DNA from: Holothuria scabra
Taxonomy: Eukaryota; Echinodermata; Holothuroidea; Aspidochirotida; Holothuriidae
Reading direction: 5' to 3'
Assembly (NCBI GenBank): GCA_037179385.1
Contig: CM074188.1
Location: 26,925,318 to 26,989,317 of the forward strand
DNA: 64,000 bases
This document shows positions 28,001 through 40,000 of this stretch, one piece after another. Each line of letters starts with the position of its first letter. The stretch's first letter is position 1. The translations under genes and the position numbers were made by a program. The notes below the pieces were generated by a model that saw only the letters and a list, made by a program, of their open reading frames with translations, was not told the DNA's origin and did not search any database.

Positions 28001-31000
28001 AAATTTCAGATGTCGATGAATGTAGGTCCACAGTTCCTGTTTGTGATGTTGTGACAGAGGAATGTATTAACACAGTAGGATCCAGTTTGTGTCAATGTAA
28101 GAATGGATTTAATAGAGATGTCTCACAAACTTGCATTGGTAAGTGTGATTTTGTGTAATTATGGGCTAATTAAGGCAGTTCCCTTGTGAGATAGCTAGTT
28201 AGATGGAGTTTCGCAGCCCAGTTTCTAAGAAAAGCATTAACACATACTTGACTGGCTTGTTAGCTAACATCTCGTAATGTCAATTGATTACACATACGTG
28301 AAACCTGACTATATCAAGTGTGTATGCAGTATGCTTCATTTCCTCGCTGGGGTGATAAGATCAAATCAGGCAGAGAATTGAGGATGTTTAAAAAAGACAG
28401 AAGGAAAGTTTCATCATGAAACTTACAAATTTGTAGGTATGATTGTGAAAGTTAATAGTTTCATCCAGATATTGGTAGATAATCTGTAGACTTAAATATA
28501 AGTTGTTCTGGACTTAGTTGTTGAAGTATTATGTTTTTCCTACTCATTCTGGTAGCATCAATTGATAATCAGGCTACAAGTGGTCATGGAATTATGAAAG
28601 AGATTCTTGGTCTTCCTGAAGGCCTAAGTTTTATTGATCAGGAAGTCTCCTGAAGCTTGACTCAACTCTGAACAGCTGTCCTCCTTCACAGTTCAATGAC
28701 CCTTTCAGTACAGCCATATGAGTAGTTTACCTGATAATGCTGCAGAGGTAGCTTGTGAAAATCCAGAAATGTTACTTGTAATTTAAATAGACCAGGTGGA
28801 GAATGTTGGTGCACAATGCATTCTGGGAATAAAAATGTGCATACAGTATATATACATTGGGTGGTTCATGTCCTTAACAAATATACATATGTATATTTAT
28901 AAATGGCTGGATCGACCGGTAGAGGGAAATCGGTATACCGTCAGTACATTACGGCAAAAATAAAGCAATAAAATACATAAGGATATATTTCCCCTTTGCA
29001 TTTTGAGATATGCATACATGTTATTTCAATGGTCCCTCATGCATTCGTGTTGACGGATACGTGTGCGTAAGTTGGTATACATTGAAGTAATTAGATGAAC
29101 TATGAATGGTATGTGGGGATTTATTATAATGTCACGTATTCCCATTGAAAATGTGTGTCAAAAGTTAGGGTAAGGTTTTTTTGCACTATGGGTAAATTCG
29201 CCCTATGGGTTGTTTTTTCAGATGATTTTTTGCCCTAATCCGCAATTAGAAATATATATTGCAGATTAGGGCAAAAAATCGTCTGAAAAAACAAGTACTG
29301 GCATTGCCCTTGTGAACAAGGCAAGAAATCCCGGGTTCAAATTCTGGCTCTACTGAATTTTCCTTTTTGTCTATTCTACATTTCTTCCCTTGTTCAAAAG
29401 GCAAAGCCAGTACTAGGGTTGAATTTAATTCATGATTGAATCAATTACCAATTATTTGACCTGTAACGTGCTTATTCCCCCCTTTAAGGAGAAAGTCTTT
29501 GTATCTTCCTACCTTAAGGCGACAAAGAAAAAATAAAATACGTACGCTTATATTTTCCCTTAACGTCTCCAAGATATAATCAACGATATTTCAATTTCCT
29601 GCTATTGGTGCATGTTATTTATTTATTTCTTGCCCTATGGTCAACTTTTGAACAACTTTTTTTGCCCTAAGTGGGGAATTAGTGAAATATACATATATAT
29701 ATATATATATCTGATTCATGGGTAATTCATGTAAAGTGTAATTCTGGAGGAGGAGGCACTCCCACAACATTTTGGAAATATACCCTTTGACTTTAAACTT
29801 TTACACAGTAAACTTGTTTTATGGAAGTGGCCATGTACACCTCCCCCACCCCCCCCCCCCCACACCCGCACAACAGTCAAGTGAAGATTGACACTACTGA
29901 TTTTAACCTGTCTCATTCTTGTGTTTAGATGTGGATGAGTGCTTGGATGACCTGTGCACTAATCAGAATAACACTAAATGTGTTAATACCTATGGTGGCT
30001 ATGTGTGCAAGTGTAGGATTGGATACTACTCTCCTAATTCATCAGAAGCCTGCACTCGTAAGTAATACCAGGGAGGTGTTAGGAAGGAGACACAACAGCC
30101 CTATCTGTCACACAATAGGTACTTCAAAAATAGTAATTCCCGTTCAAGCATCAAACTTTGATTGACAGTTCTCTTTGTTCCTATTGTTGAGCCTTGCTGA
30201 CCTGTCCCATGCTTAAGAGGATTTGCCTTTTTCATACCCAAGTAATCCTGAAACTATTGTCTTTGTTAAAAGATGCTTTGAAATGAGGTTTGTTACTGAC
30301 AGGTTTCAAACTCTAATCAAAAGTTTTAGCTAAACGACTGTCAATGAAAGTTAAAATAGTTTACTTACTTTGTTTTGCAACAAATTCGATGAGTTGTTTG
30401 CTATGAGCATTGTTAAAGGCTAAATCATTTTACCCAATTTTCGCAACTCTCCGCATAACCCCTAAACACACTCGAAATATATATAGCGTTAAAATTCTCC
30501 AAAGAAATAAACAGAATTTACATTTATTGCGACGAAAACAGAAGAAAGTGTAAAATTTCATATGTTTTCATGACGGCCGGCAACGAAAAGTTAACGAGAT
30601 ACAAGTTAAGGGCGTGCCCTCTCACTGGAATTTTGACAATGTATCACTGATCCTAGTTGGTCTAGGTATTGAGATAAAATATTTGGGAACAAAAGGAAGA
30701 TTATTGTCGGCAACAAACATTGCCTCAAAGAGTCAATAGAACGTTGTGTCTCCTTCCTAACACCTCCCTGGTAATAGGCTTATCAATTGTAAGAAGCACC
30801 TTCTGACCCCTGGGTTATGATGGGTCAGATGTAGGTTACGTTTATACAAGCTGTGATGCAGGGGTGTGTCAAAGCTCTCCAAACGTTGCATCAGAATCTT
30901 TGATATGTTGGGTCAGTCGTGTGTCTGAGAGGTTGGTTTGATACACAAAAATGTTTGACACTTGTCACAAACCAAACATTGACTGACCTTGAGGGTGTGT

Positions 31001-34000
31001 CTGACAATTGATTAACAGGTGGGTAATTTTGATCCACTCATGCCATCTAGAATAATTTGAAGTATGGTTTCTGTCATTTTGATAATTTTGGGAGACTGTC
31101 AAAATTAAGTACCTGGTTGTGCTTATATCCCTTTTGAAGGTACATATTATTGAATTTTGTGATGCAACATGTACTGTTTGAATCAATTTAAAATTTTCAG
31201 ATGAGCTCAAGTAAAGTTTTATGTAATGTACAAAGGGAAAAATTTCATGGACAAGTGAAACAAATTTGCATCCCTGCAAGTGTCATTTTTTTTTCTTTTT
31301 CCTTTTTTCCTTGTTGTAACCACAACTGTCTCAGGGTAGGAAGGTGTACTTTCAGATATACAGTTATGCTGATTTCGAGATCTAGGCAAGTAGTTGATTA
31401 AAAGCTGCTTAAAAAGCATTAAGTTTCATGCAACCACCAGGTGTAGCTTATTTGACCGGTGGTATACACCAGAAGCTAGAACAACAGGAAGATATGGAGT
31501 AAAACAGCTCTTTAATTGTAGAGTCAGTACATTCATGAACATTAAGGCAAAAGCAGTTGTCCTACACTAAACTTATTTTGAAACAATTACAGCTAAATGT
31601 CACAGTAAGAAAAACTGGAAACATTTTCTTGAGGGCAATTGCACCTTCAAAGGATGACTCATCACATCCGCTTCTGCATAAGTGGAAAGCAGGATGTTCG
31701 CTCCCCATCCTCCTTCCTTCCATCCCTGCTGTGATAATCTTGCTTGATTGCTTTTAACAATCTGCTGCCAATGGCTTGAGGAAGTTCTATTACATAATCC
31801 TTTGTTGATGCTCAGGGTGTGTGAAGAGAAGAAGAACAATTAATTGATGTAGAATTTGGTTGTTTTCCAAGAGTTATTAATTAGAAGCAGATGAAAGAAT
31901 GACAGGGGTTCTCACACAGAATCGGAATTCACAATAAAATTGAATTTGCAACGGCCAGAATTTTATGTTGACTAGAGTTGGCATGTTGTCCACTGGAAGA
32001 AGTTGTGTGAAGGAGTGCAAATAGTTTCTTGTGCTTGATTGCACCTTCAAATGATGACTCATTACACCTGCTTCTGCATAAGTGGAAAGCAGGCTGTTCA
32101 CTCCCTGTCCTCCTCTCTCTGTCGTCAATGCATGGCTTCAGAAAGTTCTTTTACCTAATCGTCTGTTATTGCTCAGTGTGCATGCATGCATGGAGGATTG
32201 GAAATTATTTGATGTGGAATTTGGTGGTTATGAAAGAAATGCCAGAGTCATCACAGAGAATGTGAATTGGCAAACAAAAACCTGAATTTTCAAACAGAAT
32301 ATCATGTGAACTGAAGTTGGCATGTTTTCCACTTACTTCTCTTCCAAGAATCTTTTATAATATTTCAAGACTTGCATGTTCAAAGTAAACCAAAGCTGTT
32401 ACTCATGATGAATTCTGCAATATAATTGAGGAAAAATATTGTTACATCATTCTTAAGAAACATTCCTGAAGTAGGATAGTATACAATACTTACTTATTCA
32501 AGTTGGGGTAACTGTATTTTCCCTTATCTCCCTTGAAAGGGGAATATTGCGTTGGTTTTACAAGGAAATTTCGTCCTTTTAAAACCAATATTTCTTGGCA
32601 AAGAGTTATAAATGATTAAAAATAAGGCAGTATGGTAGCCTTCTTGTCAAGAAATAAGTTTCCCTCAGATAGAAATTCAGGTGTTTGTTGCTCAAGAATA
32701 ATTTGCTCACCCAAACTTGCAACATTTCAAAAAATGCAACTTCCATAACTTTTTTTGTGTATAATATTTTGAGGAGATAAAGCTATTGCTGGGGTTTATT
32801 GTTGAGACTGATTGTTTTGATAATGACTAGAGCTTTTAACGTTTAATGCTATGTTGGAGAGTTTTAAACCCAATATTTCCCTTTAATGGTGTCAGTTTCA
32901 TGAGTGACTTTGTGAGAAAACTTGTGGTTTGACTGAACAAATAAATAGTAATCATTGATTGTTAGTTATTATGATCTGCATCCAACAGTTGCTGAAGCTC
33001 AGAGTTTAAGGGCAAACTTCACTGCAATACAAGGCCTAGAAGTCAGCGGTAGCCTACTAGACAAGGACAATCTAGAAGAATATGCAACAGGCATGGAACA
33101 GGATGTGAGTAGACCCGGAATTCCTACATTAGGCATAAGCTACCCTTTTTGCTACAGTGGCAGTGTTTTTTAACCCAGTTCATGAAGCTTCAGTGCCACA
33201 GTACTACTATGATTGTGTCCAGAAAGATAATCTTCTGTTATCTTGGCCTGTTGAGGCAGCTCTGGTGGCATACAACCTGGCTTGCTTGAATTTACAGACA
33301 GGCTGTGGCTTATAACATCAGCTAGATCTGAGCATTGTTTGGATTTCATGCTTTATTCTCTTGCTGATACTCACATATCTGCCAGTTGGAGGAATTTTTG
33401 CTCCTCAAAATATCACAAACTAAGATTTTCACAATTTCCTACTCTGCACATCTTGTTCAAACAAGTGAACTCAGCGAGCATTAAGCCACTTCTCTTTAGA
33501 AATACAATGGCTTGCAAGTACCTGTTGTAAGAGCCATTGTATGGTCAAGTGAGCAGATTGCTGATCAGGCAAGATTATCTGGCAGCTAGCCTATGCTTGT
33601 TTAAGCAGAAGCAGGAGTACACTTGATGTTGAAGTTAGGTGAACAAGTATGAAGGTTCCAATCTACAGAGGTGTCTTTGTTTGCATAAAAGTGGCTATTG
33701 CAATAGATTTGATGATCTGTATCAAGTGGGGCTGACCTTGCTTTAAAAGCACTTCCTCAAATTCAATCTTGGACAAGACTTGCTGGAACCCCTCCCCTTA
33801 ACCCCCCTCCCCTGCACAATGTTGGGGATAATAAGCCTTGGTCAATTATGGATGCGCCAATTTTGTTGGGGCACAATTTTGTGCAGGGGGCATGGGGGAG
33901 GGAGAACAGTACTTGTGAACGTAGAATGGAAAAGGGGTTCCTAATCACACACTTCATTGCACACGACATAATGTCAAAAGGTGTGCCAACAGTTTTATCC

Positions 34001-37000
34001 AAGATTGTAGATGTCATGTTGGGATTCAGTAGAGAAGCAGTTTCACCTACTGAGAATAATTGGTTGTTAAATGTAGACAATATAGTGAAAATCTTAGCAT
34101 GTATATTTTTATGCTTTACTTGTTTTAGGCTTTTGCCTCAAAGATGTCATTTTCTTTTTTAGTTAAGATCATGGACTTTTTATAATGTAGACAGAGCACC
34201 CCAAGCAATAAGTGTGCAAATGAGGCAGAGAGGGACGCAGGGCTGGCAGTGGGGCATATGCCCTCCCTGTTTGCACCTCTTTCTTTCAACATCTTTGATG
34301 TCTCTAGGGCTGCCACGATAACCATTTTTCATTTATCGATATCGTCAGTATTTCCGCGACGATATCGCGATATCGCGCATTAAGTCTTAACATTTTCCAT
34401 CAGCGCCAAGGAATTAGCAAAAAAGTTGTTTATTGCATGCAGCCACTACTGACATACCAAAAGTGAGGGGAGATTGATTATGCGTGCATGTAGCAATATT
34501 GATTGTGCAGAAGAACTCTTCACAAGTCTGGAACATATGTGAGCTGTTACAATATTCACTGTATGCATTTTGAAACAGCTTCTGATTTTATATCATGTTT
34601 TCTTGTGGTGGGTTAAGTGCAGTTTTTCATTTTTTGTGACATCATAAATTATGATCATTTCAGGTTACTGACTTAAGACAATAAAAAAAGGGGGGATTTC
34701 ACAGTGGTTTAGTCATTTATTTGATTTGTTGCGATATCACATCTTGACAAAACATTGGTCGATATCGTCGGGGCAAAACTGTATCGACGATATCGCGATA
34801 TCGCAATATCGTGGCAGCCCTAGATGTCTCCATATTCTGAATGGGTTGATGAAGGACAGTGTTAGGATGACGGCTTGTTCTATAATAAACTAACCTCTAT
34901 GCAGGCTATTCGTAATATTAAAATATCAGAACAAAGAGACGTCAAAAAAAGAGAGCTGTTCCCTACCCTCCCAGTTCAGGCAAAAACATTGGAACCATTT
35001 GGGCAAATGAAACAGCAAATATGGTTCAAAATTTTAATTAAAAAAAAATGTGTCGTGCTTCTGCTAAAAACCCAATTTCAGTCATTGAAATATTACACAG
35101 AGAATTACACAGTGAATTCATTAATTGGCTCTCAGGTCCCTAAATAAAATGATGAAAGTGTTACTAGAATTGCATCAATATGAGTAACTTGATTATGGTC
35201 ATCCATGGAAGGATTAAGACCAGTGTTAGCTTGACCCATTGCCAAAAGCTTTTTGAGAAAGCTCATTTCCATATCATTTCTTCACCATTTTCAAATGTAC
35301 TGTCAACACAACTTACATGTTGGTATGTTTAATTTACTCTCTGGCAGGTTGATGCTATCCTTCAAATCTTGGACAACTACCGTGGTTCATCTCTCAGTTC
35401 CATCACTTTTACCCCCGGGACAGATTTTGTCCATATTCATATCAATCTTGAATTTGAAGCTGGAGCAGAATTGAACTCAACCGAAATTGATTTCGTCTTT
35501 AGGAGTGGATTAGTGGGCAATCTGCTTCAACCAGATAATATCATAGTGCTATCATCTATCTTAATCGGGGAACCAGGTAAAGTACTTGGGTGTGTATATT
35601 TGGTGAAGTTGAGCAGTTAGACTATCGCTGTGAGGAACTAACATTGCTTATGTTTACTATTTAGACTGCAATGTTATCATCACATAGAGGAAATGCCCAT
35701 TAGCCAGAATTTACAAACACTCTTATACCACAACTGATTCTCTTAGCTGTGCAGCTCAACTTTTTGTCAGATGTAAACCTCATCTTGACTCCTGAACATT
35801 TCTATCGTTGAAAATCATCCATGCATGTCAGGCACTGAAAAGCTGTGCCTGGCCGATAGGAGGGCCTCTCCCAACAAATCAATAAAGTGGTCTGATCCTT
35901 CTTCCTTGAGTTGCCATTGGTAGATCAGGAAAGAGTAGGTAATGGGAAATACCTAGCTGTCATGTAAACATAGCCGTGTCACAGCCTTACCAAAACAGGC
36001 ATTAATTTTTAGGCAATTTCATGGTTTTCATTTTGGCAACCTTTCTTTATTTTTAGTTGTCCCTAAGGACATTTGGTTGTCCGAAAAATTGTTCTCATAA
36101 CTACAAAGCACCGTGTTTTGTCAGTACATATCGTGATGTTTTGTTGCTAGAATTCAACATGTATTATCTGTCATTACAGAATAAATACATGTGATGTTTG
36201 GAAGACAGAAACTTTATTAATACTGAAGTCTGATGAAGAGTCAATTAGTATTAGCACTGGGCTTTAATCAGATAGAAGCAAGATGCTTTTAATTCTTATT
36301 CTCACCGCCAAGAAATAATTGTCCAAACTAACTTTTTACTTTTGGTTGTCCACATGGAATTTTAGTTGTCTTGAACAACTGGACAACCAAGAAAATCAGG
36401 CCCTGCCAAGTCATGTTTAATATACACAGTTTGACAAGTTGGTTAATAGTCAACTGAGGTTTTAGGGCTCAGTTTCTTACCAACTGATCTATGTCAGGCC
36501 AACCACAGCTTTTTCCAGTTGTGGCTCCCTGGCTTGTTTTCCCTACTCCAGTATTGCTTATGCTGAGCACCAAGCACAGTGAGAGTCATGAGGTGGACAT
36601 GTCAAGTGCTTTGAAGTTTAGTAACTGTGATTAACCATAAATGGTCCCCCTGTAATCCTCTGCTTCCTCCCATCAGGGAGCAGGAAGATTATTGCTTCAA
36701 CAAACAGAACAATTGATTTCCTTATCTTTGCTTATGCTGGGGTGGCTTCCAACTGCATTTGGTAGTTGCTATCAATCCATGGCCTCCGTCCAAATGCCTG
36801 ATTTGCCGAGTATGTGGTTAACAGAGCTCTAAAGCAGCTATCGCCATAATGTAGGTGTCATTTTTGGTTTCGATGAAAAGAAAAAACCTATGCATTCATG
36901 ATGGCGTTCGTGTGTATGTATGTATGTATGTGCACGTGTGTATGTGTGTGTGAATGTGTGTATGTGTGGGTGTGTGTGTGTGTGTGTGTGTTTGTGACAC

Positions 37001-40000
37001 TTTGCTTGTTTACACAATATCTTGAGAAGGGAAGATCTGACAGTTCTCAAAGTTGGTACACAGATACCCCATACTGGGAGGAAGAACCCTATTTATTTTG
37101 GTGGAGGTCAAAGGTCATCTGGGGTCACCGGGGGTCAAACCCCAAAATCCTTGTTTACACGATATCTCATGGTAAGGAACTTGGATTCATTTCAAACTTG
37201 ATATGTTGATGCATTATGATGTGAGAAAGTACCCGATGTATTTTCGTGGAGGTCAAAGGGCATTTGGGGTCACATGGGGTCAAACCCCGAAATCCTTGTT
37301 TACACTATATCTCAAGGTAGGAAACTTGGATTCATTTCAAACTTGATATGTTGATGCATTATGATGTAAGGAAGAACCCAATTAATTTTGGTTGAGGTCA
37401 AAGGTCATTTGTGGTCACATGGGGTCAAACCCCGAAATCCTTGTTTACACGATATCTCATGGTAAGAAACTTGGATTAATTTCAAACTTGATATGTTGAT
37501 GCGTTATGATGTAAAGAAGAACCCTATTTATTTTGGTGGAGGTCAAAGGTCATTTGTGGTCATAGGGGGTCAAACTCAGAAAACCTTGTGTAGGATAGCT
37601 CAAGGTACGAAACATGGATGGATTTCATAATTAGTATGTGGATGAGTTATGGTGAGAAGATGGTCTGTGTAAGGGTTTTTTGTGGAGGTGAAAGGACATC
37701 TGGGGTCATGATCGGTCAAACTTTGAAAACCTTGTCAAAATGGGATATCTCAAGGTAGGAAACTTGGATAGATTTCCTAATTAGTATGTGGATGTGTTAT
37801 GGTGAGTTGAAAGTACTGTACCTGTTGTTTTTGGTGGAGGTCAATGGTCATCTGGTATCACCTGGCATCAAACTCTGAAAACCTTGTTTGCAGAATATCT
37901 TAAGGCACAGTATGAAATTTGGCTTTTTGAATATAGAAGTGTTTTGGTTAAAAGAAAAACCAGTTACTTACAGGTGGAGTCAAAGGTCACTTTGGGTCAC
38001 CAGTTGTTACAAGAAATGTATGCGTTTTATTGAAAAGAGCATCTATGTATCATCGAAACCTCAATCCATTTTTGCATTCTGGTTAAATCCTTAATATGAC
38101 CTTGCCAAGAGCAAAGCCCAGCCATACCGGCTGCAAGGTGGATACTTCTAACCACTTGGCCATGCGGTCAGTATATAGTTTGACCTGAGGTCAGACTTCT
38201 GTTACATTACAGGATAGTATTGAAAGAGGGTATATATCCCCACGCAATTGTTGCCACTTTCACGAAACAAACTACACATTGGCATGGACACCTGACACAG
38301 CCCATGTATGTTTTAAAGCTGTGATGAATTGTGGAGAGGGGGCAAACCTTAAAGGGCCAATCCTCTCACCCCAAACTACACTTCTTGTAGGCCTACCAAA
38401 ATTCTCCGTTGGCCCAGTTTTTTGATGGACTCTTAATTCAAACAATGCAGATTACCAAAGCCTATATTACACAGCATGAACTGTACTGAGAGTGTTTTGG
38501 TTATACACATAAAGCTTTTCTATACTCACCCTGAAGCAATAAACTGAGATTGTAACTGGTTAAGGATGAATTTCAGACACTTGTGGGAGGGGCTTAAGTA
38601 AGAAGGTTAGGAGAATTGGTACTGTTTAGGGTGAGAGAACTGGGTCTTTAAAATAAATTGGTCAAATGAAATTCCTACATAGTTCATCCTTGGACTCGTA
38701 AGAAACTTTATTTAGGAAATAATTTCCAACATCATTCTACTCTTTACTGGGAAATACTGTTTACTCTGGTTTCTCTGAGTGCAGGCAAGCCTTGTGTTCC
38801 TGTGTCATCTTCATCCTCTCCCCCCCTCCCCCTCCTGCATGCTGGGGGTTGTAGAATATGCCTACCATACCCCAGTGTTGTAATCGAGTCACTAGATTAG
38901 TGACTCAAGTCACCAGTTTTCAAACTTTTAAGCGACTCGAGTAGAGTCATTGACTCGAGTCACTGTACTTTTTCAGTGGGGAAATTACTCCTGAATTCTA
39001 TGGAGTCACTATCATTTTGAGAGGAAGTGACTCGAGTCGTGACTTGTTACAACACTGCCATACCCCCTCGCCTGTTGTTAAAGGCTTCCACCATGTTGTA
39101 ACTTCAACAAGATTAAACTTTACCTAGCTGACACTTTATAAAGCATTTGTGACATTGTATTGTTAAACTCATATCTAAGTAACTACCTACACCATCAAAG
39201 TGGGTAACTACTTGTGCTGGATTTGCCATCCAAGGATTGATCGTGTGGCCAGTTTTCACATGACTCATTATATTGATCCCACTACTCAAAATTTGACTTT
39301 AACATACTTAACATTTAATTTGGAGCTTAGAATTTGTAACTGTGGCTGTCTTTAGATAAGTGATGTTTGTGAGGTGTTTCAGTACTTTGGTGCTAGAAGG
39401 ACTTCTGAGGACAGGACACATATCTCCTAACCCTTCTTGCTTGCTACTGATTTTTAAGAAAAAGAAAGTTACTAATAAGAAGTTACAATGGTAATGTGAT
39501 GACTTGTGTCATGTTCTTAGCTGTATTTGATTTTTTTAGCTTAAATGTTTTATTGTAAAAGAAGAACCATTTCTACCCCATTTAAAGACTGTAAATTTAT
39601 TGTGCTCTCTTTATGGTTTTAGTTTACTGATTTCATTGAATTTATGGTTTAGCTTTTCAGGTTGTTTTTACTTTTTAATCTTTGCCTTACACCTATATTG
39701 TCAGTGTTTCAACCCAGGATCACTGGGGACAGCAGCTCCATGTTGACTGACCTACTTTGGTAAAACAAGAAATAAATAAAAAAAAAAGCATATATGTCAT
39801 GTCTCTTGCTATTGATTACAGTAATTGATCCATGCGTCGAAAGGAGTGACAATTGTTCCGAGACAGCAGTATGTGTCTTCAGTGGGATATCTGGAATATT
39901 TGATTGTTCTTGCCCTGATGGTTGGATGGGTGATGGCTTCACTGAGTGTGTTGGTAAGACTTTTATCATCTCATATTTGTGTTTTACCTCTGTTCGTTAG

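Noticed and set aside
36010..36420. Repeated GTTGTCC / GGACAAC words
   Set aside because: They could form loose inverted repeats, but no consistent ends or target duplication were seen.
36898..37209. Cys/Val-rich frame [12 protein letters not shown]
   Set aside because: It is a translation of the TG microsatellite.
38100..38175. Minus-strand tRNA-like A box TGGCCAAGTGG
   Set aside because: No B box or pairing arms follow at tRNA distance. A weak SINE relic is possible, but the evidence is too thin.
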